The notes below the pieces were generated by a model. It saw only the letters and a list, made by a program, of their open reading frames with translations. It made no database searches and was not told the DNA's origin. A stretch of DNA of 60,000 nucleotides, from NCBI GenBank assembly GCA_903813345.2, contig CAIIXF020000009.1, positions 15,899,759 through 15,959,758 on the forward strand, given 5' to 3'. The position numbers and the translations under genes are program-made. Source of the DNA: Owenia fusiformis. Lineage: Eukaryota > Annelida > Polychaeta > Sabellida > Oweniidae. Positions 15,201 through 30,200 of this stretch are shown here, one piece after another. Every line of letters begins with the position of its first letter. The first letter of the stretch is position 1.

Positions 15201-18200
15201 TTGTTACTCTGGAATTAGACCTGGATTCCAGTGTTTTGACTTGAGGCCAAGTTGTTTGATTTGAAACCCTGTTTTTGGTCATGGAGACCTGTATTTTGAC
15301 TTATAGACTCCCGTTTTTGACTTGAAGATCTGTATTTGATAAAGTCCTCAGTTTGGACCTCTGAAATTCTGTGTTTGAACTTGGAGACCAGTGTTTGTAT
15401 ATGGAGACCTATGTTTGGACTAACCCAACCTTTTGTGTTGAAACTTTGAGTATTTGGACTTCTGGAGCTCTGCATACAGGTATATGAGGAGCAAAATTAA
15501 GTAAAATTGGGCAACTCTTATATACAAACGGTGTACAAGGACACTATATCAAAGTAATTAAAAAAAAGTAGAAGCGTCTTAACTTACATATACAAGCTGT
15601 TACATTCACAGAGCCATTGGTTCTTGTTGTGTAGCTTGAATCACACAGAATACATGTCTCTTGAAGAGAATCGGGTTGGTAGCTCCCCTTGCTACATGGG
15701 TGACATGTATTAGAGGTGACATTGTGATAAGACCCTGCACTGCATGCAACTGAAACACAAAACATTCATTCTTACATTTACAGTGACCAGGCCAATCCCT
15801 TGCTACATGGGTGACATGTATTAGAGGTAACATTGTGGTAAGACCCTGCACTGCATGCAACTGAAACACAAAACATTCATTCTTACATTTACAGTGACCA
15901 GGTCAATCCCTTGCTACATGGGTGACATGTATTAGAGGTGACATTGTGATAAGACCCTGCACTGCATGCAACTGAAACACAAGACATTCATTCTTACATT
16001 TACAGTGACCAGGCCAATCCCTTGCTACATGGGTGACATGTATTAGAGGTAACATTGTGGTAAGACCCTGCACTGCATGCAACTGAAACACAAAACATTC
16101 ATTCTTACATTTACAGTGACCAGGTCAATCCCTTGCTACATGGGTGACATGTATTAGAGGTAACATTGTGGTAAGACCCTGCACTGCATGCAACTGAAAT
16201 ACAAGACATTCATTCTTACATTTACAGTGACCAGGCCAATCCCTTGCTACATGGGTGACATGTATTAGAGGTAACATTGTGGTAAGACCCTGCACTGCAT
16301 GCAACTGAAATACAAGACATTCATTCTTACATTTACAGTGACCAGGCCAATCCCTTGCTACATGGGTGACATGTATTAGAGGTAACATTGTGGTAAGACC
16401 CTGCACTGCATGCAACTGAAACACAAAACATTCATTCTTGCATTTACAGTGACCAGGTCAATCCCTTGCTACATGGGTGACATGTATTAGAGGTGACATT
16501 GTGATAAGACCCTGCACTGCATGCAACTGAAACACAAAACATTCATTCTTGCATTTACAGTGACCAGGTCAATCCCTTGCTACATGGGTGACATGTATTA
16601 GAGGTAACATTGTGGTAAGACCCTGCACTGCATGCAACTGAAATACAAAACATTCATTCTTACATTTACAGTGACCAGGCCAATCCCTTGCTACATGGGT
16701 GACATGTATTAGAGGTAACATTGTGGTAAGACCCTGCACTGCATGCAACTGAAACACAAGACATTCATTCTTACATTTACAGTGACCAGGTCAATCCCTT
16801 GCTACATGGGTGACATGTATTAGAGGTGACATTGTGATAAGACCCTGCACTGCATGCAACTGAAACACAAGACATTCATTCTTACATTTACAGTGACCAG
16901 GTCAATCCCTTGCTACATGGGTGACATGTATTAGAGGTGACATTGTGATAAGACCCTGCACTGCATGCAACTGAAACACAAAACATTCATTCTTACATTT
17001 ACAGTGACCAGGCCAATCCCTTGCTACATGGGTGACATGTATTAGAGGTAACATTGTGGTAAGACCCTGCACTGCATGCAACTGAAACACAAAACATTCA
17101 TTCTTACATTTACAGTGACCAGGTCAATCCCTTGCTACATGGGTGACATGTATTAGAGGTAACATTGTGGTAAGACCCTGCACTGCATGCAACTGAAACA
17201 CAAGACATTCATTCTTACATTTACAGTGACCAGGTCAATCCCTTGCTACATGGGTGACATGTATTAGAGGTAACATTGTGGTAAGACCCTGCACTGCATG
17301 CAACTGAAACACAAAACATTCATTCTTACATTTACAGTGACCAGGCCAATCCCTTGCTACATGGGTGACATGTATTAGAGGTAACATTGTGGTAAGACCC
17401 TGCACTGCATGCAACTGAAACACAAAACATTCATTCTTACATTTACAGTGACCAGGCCAATCCCTTGCTACATGGGTGACATGTATTAGAGGTAACATTG
17501 TGGTAAGACCCTGCACTGCATGCAACTGAAATACAAGACATTGATTCTTACATTTACAGTGACCAGGCCAATCCCTTGCTACATGGGTGACATGTATTAG
17601 AGGTAACATTGTGGTAAGACCCTGCACTGCATGCAACTGAAACACAAAACATTCATTCTTACATTTACAGTGACCAGGTCAATCCCTTGCTACATGGGTG
17701 ACATGTATTAGAGGTGACATTGTGGTAAGACCCTGCACTGCATGCAACTGAAACACAAAACATTCATTCTTACATTTACAGTGACCAGGTCAATCCCTTG
17801 CTACATGGGTGACATGTATTAGAGGTAACATTGTGGTAAGACCCTGCACTGCATGCAACTGAAATACAAGACATTCATTCTTACATTTACAGTGACCAGG
17901 CCAATCCCTTGCTACATGGGTGACATGTATTAGAGGTAACATTGTGGTAAGACCCTGCACTGCATGCAACTGAAACACAAGACATTCATTCTTTCATTTA
18001 CAGTGACCAGGTCAATCCCTTGCTACATGGGTGACATGTATTAGAGGTAACATTGTGGTAAGACCCTGCACTGCATGCAACTGAAACACAAGACATTCAT
18101 TCTTACATTTACAGTGACCAGGTCAATCCCTTGCTACATGGGTGACATGTATTAGAGGTAACATTGTGGTAAGACCCTGCACTGCATGCAACTGAAACAC

Positions 18201-21200
18201 AAGACATTCATTCTTACATTTACAGTGACCAGGTCAATCCCTTGCTACATGGGTGACATGTATTAGAGGTAACATTGTGGTAAGACCCTGCACTGCATGC
18301 AACTGAAACACAAGACATTCATTCTTACATTTACAGTGACCAGGTCAATCCCTTGCTACATGGGTGACATGTATTAGAGGTGACATTGTGATAAGACCCT
18401 GCACTGCATGCAACTGAAACACAAAACATTCATTCTTACATTTACAGTGACCAGGTCAATCCCTTGCTACATGGGTGACATGTATTAGAGGTAACATTGT
18501 GGTAAGACCCTGCACTGCATGCAACTGAAACACAAGACATTCATTCTTACATTTACAGTGACCAGGTCAATCCCTTGCTACATGGGTGACATGTATTAGA
18601 GGTGACATTGTGATAAGACCCTGCACTGCATGCAACTGAAACACAAGACATTCATTCTTACATTTACAGTGACCAGGTCAATCCCTTGCTACATGGGTGA
18701 CATGTATTAGAGGTAACATTGTGGTAAGACCCTGCACTGCATGCAACTGAAACACAAGACATTCATTCTTACATTTACAGTGACCAGGTCAATCCCTTGC
18801 TACATGGGTGACATGTATTAGAGGTAACATTGTGGTAAGACCCTGCACTGCATGCAAGTGAAATACAAGACATTCATTCTTACATTTACAGTGACCAGGT
18901 CAATCCCTTGCTACATGGGTGACATGTATTAGAGGTGACATTGTGGTAAGACCCTGCACTGCATGCAACTGAAATACAAGACATTCATTCTTACATTTAC
19001 AGTGACCAGGTCAATCCCTTGCTACATGGGTGACATGTATTAGAGGTAACATTGTGGTAAGACCCTGCACTGCATGCAACTGAAACACAAAACATTCATT
19101 CTTACATTTACAGTGACCAGGCCAATCCCTTGCTACATGGGTGACATGTATTAGAGGTGACATTGTGATAAGACCCTGCACTGCATGCAAGTGAAATACA
19201 AGACATTCATTCTTACATTTACAGTGACCAGGTCAATCCCTTGCTACATGGGTGACATGTATTAGAGGTAACATTGTGGTAAGACCCTGCACTGCATGCA
19301 ACTGAAACACAAGACATTCATTCTTACATTTACAGTGACCAGGTCAATCCCTTGCTACATGGGTGACATGTATTAGAGGTAACATTGTGGTAAGACCCTG
19401 CACTGCATGCAACTGAAACACAAAACATTCATTCTTACATTTACAGTGACCAGGCCAATCCCTTGCTACATGGGTGACATGTATTAGAGGTGACATTGTG
19501 ATAAGACCCTGCACTGCATGCAAGTGAAATACAAGACATTCATTCTTACATTTACAGTGACCAGGTCAATCCCTTGCTACATGGGTGACATGTATTAGAG
19601 GTAACATTGTGGTAAGACCCTGCACTGCATGCAACTGAAACACAAGACATTCATTCTTACATTTACAGTGACCAGGCCAATCCCTTGCTACATGGGTGAC
19701 ATGTATTAGAGGTAACATTGTGGTAAGACCCTGCACTGCATGCAACTGAAACACAAAACATATTGATTCTTACATTTACAGTGACCAGGTCAATCCCTTG
19801 CTACATGGGTGACATGTATTAGAGGTGACATTGTGATAAGACCCTGCACTGCATGCAACTGAAACACAAAACATTCATTCTTACATTTACAGTGACCAGG
19901 TCAATCCCTTGCTACATGGGTGACATGTATTAGAGGTAACATTGTGGTAAGACCCTGCACTGCATGCAACTGAAACACAAAACATTCATTCTTGCATTTA
20001 CAGTGACCAGGTCAATCCCTTGCTACATGGGTGACATGTATTAGAGGTGACATTGTGATAAGACCCTGCACTGCATGCAACTGAAACACAAAACATTCAT
20101 TCTTACATTTACAGTGACCAGGTCAATCCCTTGCTACATGGGTGACATGTATTAGAGGTGACATTGTGATAAGACCCTGCACTGCATGCAACTGAAACAC
20201 AAGACATTCATTCTTACATTTACAGTGACCAGGTCAATCCCTTGCTACATGGGTGACATGTATTAGAGGTGACATTGTGATAAGACCCTGCACTGCATGC
20301 AACTGAAACACAAAACATTCATTCTTACATTTACAGTGACCAGGCCAATCCCTTGCTACATGGGTGACATGTATTAGAGGTAACATTGTGGTAAGACCCT
20401 GCACTGCATGCAACTGAAACACAAAACATTCATTCTTACATTTACAGTGACCAGGGCAATCCCTTGCTACATGGGTGACATGTATTAGAGGTGACATTGT
20501 GATAAGACCCTGCACTGCATGCAACTGAAACACAAAACATTCATTCTTGCATTTACAGTGACCAGGTCAATCCCTTGCTACATGGGTGACATGTATTAGA
20601 GGTAACATTGTGGTAAGACCCTGCACTGCATGCAACTGAAACACAAAACATTCATTCTTACATTTACAGTGACCAGGTCAATCCCTTGCTACATGGGTGA
20701 CATGTATTAGAGGTGACATTGTGATAAGACCCTGCACTGCATGCAACTGAAACACAAAACATTCATTCTTACATTTACAGTGACCAGGCCAATCCCTTGC
20801 TACATGGGTGACATGTATTAGAGGTAACATTGTGGTAAGACCCTGCACTGCATGCAACTGAAATACAAGACATTCATTCTTGCATTTACAGTGACCAGGT
20901 CAATCCCTTGCTACATGGGTGACATGTATTAGAGGTAACATTGTGGTAAGACCCTGCACTGCATGCAACTGAAATACAAGACATTCATTCTTGCATTTAC
21001 AGTGACCAGGTCAATCCCTTGCTACATGGGTGACATGTATTAGAGGTAACAATGTGGTAAGACCCTGCACTGCATGCAACTGAAACACAAGACATTCATT
21101 CTTACATTTACAGTGACCAGGTCAATCCCTTGCTACATGGGTGACATGTATTAGAGGTGACATTGTGATAAGACCCTGCACTGCATGCAACTGAAACACA

Positions 21201-24200
21201 AAACATTCATTCTTACATTTACAGTGACCAGGCCAATCCCTTGCTACATGGGTGACATGTATTAGAGGTAACATTGTGGTAAGACCCTGCACTGCATGCA
21301 ACTGAAACACAAAACATTCATTCTTACATTTACAGTGACCAGGGCAATCCCTTGCTACATGGGTGACATGTATTAGAGGTGACATTGTGATAAGACCCTG
21401 CACTGCATGCAACTGAAACACAAAACATTCATTCTTGCATTTACAGTGACCAGGTCAATCCCTTGCTACATGGGTGACATGTATTAGAGGTAACATTGTG
21501 GTAAGACCCTGCACTGCATGCAACTGAAACACAAAACATTCATTCTTACATTTACAGTGACCAGGTCAATCCCTTGCTACATGGGTGACATGTATTAGAG
21601 GTGACATTGTGATAAGACCCTGCACTGCATGCAACTGAAACACAAAACATTCATTCTTACATTTACAGTGACCAGGCCAATCCCTTGCTACATGGGTGAC
21701 ATGTATTAGAGGTAACATTGTGGTAAGACCCTGCACTGCATGCAACTGAAATACAAGACATTCATTCTTGCATTTACAGTGACCAGGTCAATCCCTTGCT
21801 ACATGGGTGACATGTATTAGAGGTAACATTGTGGTAAGACCCTGCACTGCATGCAACTGAAATACAAGACATTCATTCTTGCATTTACAGTGACCAGGTC
21901 AATCCCTTGCTACATGGGTGACATGTATTAGAGGTAACAATGTGGTAAGACCCTGCACTGCATGCAACTGAAACACAAGACATTCATTCTTACATTTACA
22001 GTGACCAGGTCAATCCCTTGCTACATGGGTGACATGTATTAGAGGTAACATTGTGGTAAGACCCTGCACTGCATGCAACTGAAATACAAGACATTCATTC
22101 TTACATTTACAGTGACCAGGTCAATCCCTTGCTACATGGGTGACATGTATTAGAGGTAACATTGTGGTAAGACCCTGCACTGCATGCAACTGAAACACAA
22201 AACATTCATTCTTACATTTACAGTGACCAGGTCAATCCCTTGCTACATGGGTGACATGTATTAGAGGTGACATTGTGATAAGACCCTGCACTGCATGCAA
22301 CTGAAACACAAAACATTCATTCTTACATTTACAGTGACCAGGCCAATCCCTTGCTACATGGGTGACATGTATTAGAGGTAACATTGTGGTAAGACCCTGC
22401 ACTGCATGCAACTGAAACACAAAACATTCATTCTTACATTTACAGTGACCAGGCCAATCCCTTGCTACATGGGTGACATGTATTAGAGGTGACATTGTGA
22501 TAAGACCCTGCACTGCATGCAACTGAAACACAAAACATTCATTCTTACATTTACAGTGACCAGGCCAATCCCTTGCTACATGGGTGACATGTATTAGAGG
22601 TGACATTGTGATAAGACCCTGCACTGCATGCAACTGAAACACAAAACATTCATTCTTACATTTACAGTGACCAGGCCAATCCCTTGCTACATGGGTGACA
22701 TGTATTAGAGGTGACATTGTGATAAGACCCTGCACTGCATGCAACTGAAACACAAAACATTCATTCTTACATTTACAGTGACCAGGCCAATCCCTTGCTA
22801 CATGAGTGACATGTATTAGAGGTGACATTGTGATAAGACCCTGCACTGCATGCAACTGAAACACAAAACATTCATTCTTACATTTACAGTGACCAGGCCA
22901 ATCCCTTGCTACATGGGTGACATGTATTAGAGGTAACATTGTGGTAAGACCCTGCACTGCATGCAACTGAAATACAAGACATTCATTCTTGCATTTACAG
23001 TGACCAGGTCAATCCCTTGCTACATGGGTGACATGTATTAGAGGTAACATTGTGGTAAGACCCTGCACTGCATGCAAGTGAAATACAAGACATATTCATT
23101 CTTACATGTATGGTGTTCAGGTTGATAACTTTTTAAAACGCATTAAAATAAAGACTCAATGTAAACCAAGGAAATACAAGATTGATGGCAATTACAAAGG
23201 TGCCAGTATTTGTTTATCTATTTATTTTTTATCAAAAAACTATATTTCAAATCAAAAACATATATACATGTACAATACAATTAATACATTTACATATAAA
23301 GGATTTCTCCCTATTCTTCAATAATTTAACTGTTTCCTATCTGTGTGCACTTACCTATGTTACATTGGTCAATTACACTGGACCCATTATTGGCTGTTGT
23401 CATGCCCATCGGACATGTCAAACAAGTAGAGAATATTCCATCGAGGCTGTTATTCTTGTATGTACCACGCGGACATATGCGACATGTCTCGTTTACTGCT
23501 CCAACTTCATAACCAGTTTGACAGTAAACTGTTAAAACATGTAAAATAAATAGAGAAAATCTTCCAGAAAACAAACCATAACTAATGGGAGCTTAATTCT
23601 ACAATAACTAAGATGATTGTTATTATTACAGTACAGTATATAAGCATATGGAATGTTCATTCCATTCTTTTTTAATGTTTGACATATTTATCAAATTCTA
23701 TAATGTATAATGGTATACTTCTACAGTACTTATGTTCAAGTTTAACTGATCAATGAAATAAAAATATAGAACTTATATAACTAATAATTTAACAAGAAAA
23801 TAAGGGATAACACCGGGCTTCAATGTGCAGAAGGATGACTTGAAAGCACTGTTTTTGCACTAAAGTCTATTTGTTTGTCAGTCAATCTAATTTCCAAAAT
23901 AATTGTATGACGTTAAGCATGAAATACATCTAAAAGCAAGAAACCTTAGAGACAATCACTAATAAGTTGCCACCTACATTGACAATCTGACAGAGCCGAT
24001 GAAGCATTGTTGGTAGTTGTGTAATTTGCAGGACATGACTGGCACATAGTTTGACGTCTGTTCTCATTGTAAGATCCTATTGCACAAGTTTGGCATTCAT
24101 CAGTAACAGCATTATAGAAATAACCTGGACTACAGTCTCCTGTAAAAGCCAAAGTGCATATAAGTCAGGGTGAGCAAAAAGTACATGGAATGTACAGTAA

Positions 24201-27200
24201 AAAATAAATATATACTTTGGAATGTGGAAATTCTACATTGTAATGAATTAATAAACATTAAAATTGACTAAAAAATTAGATTATACAGATGAACATGCTA
24301 ATTTAGTGCATATATTTATGATAGTGGGAGTCGGGGCAATCTGCCCGAGATTCAGTTTTTTATTAAAGGAAGTACTTCATTCCCATGATTCAAAGTGCTT
24401 TTTTGCCATCAGTTTGGTCTAAAAATCCGGGGCAGGTTGATATTATGTCATTATATTTGTTTTGGGTGTATACTTTTTGTTTAGACACTATTAAAATATT
24501 CCCGCAATATATAGTGTATTATGGGTAGGGACTATTCCTATTAAGTTATTAATTGCGTATATATCATAATAATTTGAACCAATAAGATTTAATGCGCGTG
24601 CGCTAAAAACAGAACCAAAAATGGAATCTCGCACAGATTGCCTCTCGTGGATAGTGGCCTTTACAGATCCTGAATGACCTAAGATCCAGAAGTCAAACTT
24701 AGAAATAACTGTAGTATCATATTCTGGTGGATAAAGGGATATTCTTTGCCAGACCATTTCTCCCCAAATATGGTAGCTAGTTGTAATCATTTTTATTTCC
24801 ATATTTAGCAAAACATTGAGAAATGAATTTGAACAGTGACCATATCAAAACATATTCCCATGTTTTGCTGAATACGGAATTGTATGTTTATAGCTTGGTG
24901 ATTGAATAAAAAAGTAGCATCATAAATTCAAAAGAGCCATGCATATGTAAGTACAGGGTGGTCAAAAAACGGCAACCCTAGTTTTTCTTAATATCTCTGT
25001 CATTCTAAGAAATAACTCCCTGATATTTTACACATTTGTACATCATTCAATTTCCTACCAGCCTACCATATCTCATGACCATCGGACTGATAGTCACAAT
25101 ATTACTGCATTTTAAGCAACATGCCTCATAAGGCCACTTTCGGGCTGTCTGAGCTGATCTGTTATTCAAATGAACTCCATTTCCAACTTGATGCACTGGT
25201 AAACTCTAACAATTATGTATTTTTGGGAGCCAAGCACTCGATCATGATAAAGTAGTGGAGATGCACCTTCACACAGACAGATGCACAGTTCAGTGTGTTC
25301 TCAGAAGATATGGTCCTTTACCTTTAATGATGCCAATGGATATGCAATAACTGTCAACATCAAACTCTATTTTGTGGTTCCCATTGAGTTCTTGGGGACT
25401 TTAGGTGAACCCAGGGAAGTTGAAAGGCAGCAGCAGTGGTTCCAACAAGACAGAACCATACCCCAAACACCCAATGATGCACAATAATGGCTTTGGGACC
25501 ACTTCAATGACCACATTATCAGCAGTACAACAGACAATGAATGGGCACCCCATAGCCCAGATATGGCCCCATTTAATCTTTACCAGTGGGAATACCACAA
25601 AGATAGAGTGTAGAGTAATAACACAAGAAAGACATTTGACCTCAAAATAAAGATCACATGTGTCGTTCAGGCCATACTTGCTGAGGAATGCAGTTATGTC
25701 ATTGACAGGTTTGGAAAACGTGTGCAGGTTTGCCTACAGCACGATATTGGAAAACTGAGGCACCTTGTTTAAAGTGCTGTAAAATTGGGACTATCAGTCC
25801 AATGTTCCATGAAATAATACAGTCTAGTATGAAATTGAATGATGTACATGTGTACCAAATATCAGGGCAAAATTTCAAAAATGACAAAGATATGAGGAAA
25901 AATTAGGGTTACCGTTTTTTTTCTGTATCTTACAAAATGAGTTTGACCAATGAACTCCACTTACTGAGTCCACAGTCAGTGACTGTGGTAGAGTTGACAT
26001 CTAAGGTGGTGGTATTATCAGGGCACAGGAGACACATCCCAAACACATCAAATGTGCTGTTCTTATAGAAACCCAATGGGCAGCCTCTACATGTCCCATT
26101 GGCAACAACCTCCTCCCCATCTGGACATGTAACTGAAACAAAAAACAGGATAGCAAACATCACTTTGAACCAATGAAATGAGAGACTAGAGACATTTTGG
26201 ATGTAAACTTAATGGAGCCTATTTGAATCTGAGACCATCATAATTATGTTAGTCTCAGATTTGAATGAACAGGCATTTTAGTTCTCTACATTTTGTGAGT
26301 CACGTACTACTTACATTCACATTGAGTAATTAATGTTGCACCAGAGCTTCTTGTTGTATAGCCAGAGTCACATGACATGCATGATGTCTGCCATTTCATT
26401 GGTTGATATTCTCCCAAGGGACAAGAGTAGCAACGATTCTCTGTGACATTTCTGTATAATCCAGGACCGCAGTCAGCTGTAACAAATTATAATTGTTGCT
26501 ATTTTCCTTGTTAAAGGATGTATATAACTATCAATGGCTTAGAACATAAGATAATGATTAATAAAGCACTATAGACTATGCATGTTCATTTTAATTGAAA
26601 GAGGGTGTATGTTTGGTCCTGTTCATTTCAATAAAATAGCTGTATTACAGTTTTTGTTAAATCTGCTGAAGTCAATATCCATATATTTAAGCATATTCCT
26701 AAGACATGTATGAAGCCCATCCTTACCTATGTTGCAGAGGACAGAGCTATTTGCAGCAGAAGATGGTGTGATGAATCCTGTTGAGCATTCCTGGCACTGG
26801 TCTTCATCTTGTCTGTAGAAGCCAACAGCACATGCGATACACGAGCCATTGGGTTGCAGCTCATACCCAGGAATACAGGGATCTTCATGAAATTTAAAAT
26901 ATATATTTGCAAATTATTCTCATTGGTGAAATGAAGACCATGCATCGTTTGCTGATTTTACACTTTCATGACTTCTTTAAGAATGGGCTAAATTAGTTGG
27001 ATGGCAGAGGCACATCCAGAAACACAATGATTGAAATTTGTAAGAATTTTTCAATTGAAATTGCAGATAATACAGAATGGGTGAATAATATTTTGGGACA
27101 ACCTCCTGTGCGATAAACCTGCTACTAGGTTGTACTTACCAAAACAGAGTGCAGCTGATATTGCTCCAGATGACACTGTAATTTTCCCAACTGGACACGG

Positions 27201-30200
27201 CTCACATGTAAACTGACCAGTGATGTTCTGATGAAAATCTGACTGACATAGCTCACACTGCAGTGATGATGTATTGAAGAAACTGCCAGCTGGACAAACC
27301 TCTGCAAATGTAGACAACATTTAATTGGTATTCAGAAACTAGAAATTTTGTGACAAATAAAGGGGTAAGAAAGAGAGGTAATTATTATAATTATGAGGTC
27401 ATGTTTTTCTTCCTCTTGTGTGTCTTGATTTATTTCAGATATACCAATGCTGATTTCATAATGTACTGTAGTGTATGTACACTTTTATATGAGATGGAGC
27501 ATTACTCACCATAACAGAGGCTTTGGCTCCCCGTGCCTTTGAACTCAGTGGTAGTATTAACTGGGCATGTTACACATTGGAACTGACCAGTCTGGTTCTG
27601 GTAACTATCAAAGGGGCAGTCTAGGCAGGTTTCAGTTGTCACATCAAAGTATGTCCCAAGACAACACTCAGCTGAAAATATAAATTCCATATGTTGCTGT
27701 GATTTATTTCAAGTAGACTTTGAATTGAATTCATTGTGTAGATGATTACAAAATGTAAGTTGCTTCATTCCTACGTGATAAATTCAATGCAAGTATTAGG
27801 TCATGACATCTAAAGAGTCGATAAAAGATATATACACTTTAGTATATACATATATACACTTTAGTGTACTTACTGCACTGTCCAGCATTTGACTGTTGCC
27901 CAGGTGGGCAGGTGCTCTCATCGAGTATTCTAAATGTGGTTAGGTCAGGAACCCACTCTGGAGTACTAGGGATAGAAGTCTGAGGAAAAATAGAAAGAAA
28001 AAAAACATTTAACAATTTTTTATTAATACCATTCAAAATAAAGTTCTAGAGTTTAAAATTCAAGATTTTACACAATGGGATAATCTAGAGGAAGATATAA
28101 TCATCAGAAAATGTTTTAACACAAAGAAATAATTTAGTGGATATGACTGAGATATATCTTTGGTATGCAAAGTATTGTGCACTTTAAAGATTTTATGCTG
28201 CAATGATCCCAAATGTAACGTTATATGGCTGTAATGGCTAATCAAAAGACCTTATATGGCTGTAATGGCTAATCAAAAGAACTGCACCGCATAGAATGAA
28301 ATCTATGGTGATCTTAAAATACTATGTTCATTCATAAATGATTCTGTGAGTAGGAGTTTAAAAAAAGACTTGCAGGAAAATTTCTTAAAAATTAGGCCCA
28401 AAATTTAAAAAAAATGATGCCTACACAGGCAAACTACATCGGACCCCGTACAAGCCCGTACGGAGCTCATGGTGTCAACTGACCCTGTACAACCTCGTAC
28501 GGGCCTCATTACGAGTCTCGTAATTGCTTGTAATTTTCGAGCATCGTAAGAGCTTGTGATTACAAGGCCCGTAATAGCTCGTAATTTTCGACCCCCGTAC
28601 TTGACCGTAGGGTGCCTGTTACGAGGCCCGTAATAGCTCGTAATTTTCGAGCCTTGTACTTGCCTGTGTGATGCCCGTAACAAGGCCTGTAATGGCTTGT
28701 AACTTTTGTACTTGCCCGTATGTGGCTCGTAACGAGGCTCGTAATTGCTCGTTTATTTTGATGAACACTTTTTGCTCGATAAAATAAAATACAGCGTTCT
28801 TGAGAAATGACATTTCAATGATATCTAATTGTGAATTAATATGTCTTCAATAATGTCAAAATATTCGCATGTCTGTATCAACATGATAAACAGTATAAAA
28901 GCTAGGAAACAAAATAAACGGGTTACCAATAATAGGAGACACCATATTTCTCTACAGGTGAAGTAAATGCATATAAAAACATTTGCGTGCAGTATTGGAA
29001 TAAGTTGAAATGTGATGTAAATAAATGTTATCGTTCTTGAATGTTTGAAGAAAAAAATGAATGTGAATTACCCAAATGCGAGTAGGTAGTTACCAGTTTC
29101 ACCACCAGGTGGCTGATTCGGGTCAATTAACATGGCAGGTATATAAGAAAGTTCCCTTAAACTTGAATATTATCAATTTAAGTGGCTCAATTTTCATATA
29201 ACCCTTATGCGTCTGATACTTATACTAATGAAAATATGTCCAGTAAAGCAAAATATTATCTGTCCACTAAAAGAAAAGATATTTCATTTTTTGTGATTTT
29301 ATAGCATGGGGTCTATGGGGAATCTCCCCGAGCTAGAAGTCACATTTTCAAAGAAAATTAATTTTTCAAAGTTGATAAACACTTTTTAAAACCACATTTC
29401 TAGATGTAATTTTACATGTAGATTTCAAATATGATATTACTTTGACTGAATTTTGAATTTTTAATGACGTAAATCAAGATTATTTCTACTCGCATCTGGG
29501 TTATTGTATCTCTCTGATAGGGCCTACACAGTATGTTCTGGTTAGGTGCGCGAATTTTGTAGCGTGACAACAATTATTTTTTTGTTCCGAGTTCGATAAC
29601 GGGCCTCGTACGAGCTCGTACGGGCCTCGTACGAGCTCGTACGGGCCTCGAAATTACGAGCCTCGTATGTGCTCGTACGGGCCTCGAAAACAACAATAAC
29701 AAGCATCGTACAAGCTCGCACGGGTCTCGAAAACGAGCTTCATACGAGCCCGTACGAGGATGGTGCTCCTTTTTGTCCGTAATGACTCAAATTCTCGAGG
29801 CTCGTACGAGCTCGTACGGGGCCTGATGTAATTTGCCTGTGTAGTAATGATAGTTTGTTATTTTAATAGACTAGGTGTGAGTAGAAATAATCTTGATTTA
29901 CGTCATTAATTATTCAAAATTCAGTCAAAGTGATGTCATATTTGAAATCTGCATGTAAAAGTACATCTAGAAATATGGTTTCGAAAATTGTTTATCAACT
30001 TTGAAAATTTAATTTTTTTGAAAATGTGACTTCTTGTTCGGGTTGATTCCCCATAGACCCCATGATACAAAATCACAAAAAGTGAAATATCTTTTCTTGT
30101 ATTGGATAGATAACATTTTCTTTTACTGGACATATTTTAGTTTGCATAACTATTAGATACATAAGGGTTATATGAAAATTGAATCATTAAAACAGATGTG

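Noticed and set aside
15603-22966. Series of long minus-strand open frames with a repeated FQLHAVQGL-type peptide
   Set aside because: They are a shifted frame of the 111-bp satellite. The true exon reads [10 protein letters not shown] in another frame. The open frames end wherever GGCCTGG is GACCTGG, and there is no independent splice or family support.
15750-23105. CRISPR array
   Set aside because: The units are contiguous 111-bp copies without unique spacers, in an animal gene intron with exon-derived sequence.
28405-28813. Minus-strand open frames over the GC-rich arm
   Set aside because: They are a by-product of the foldback subrepeats. The translation is repetitive without domain resemblance.
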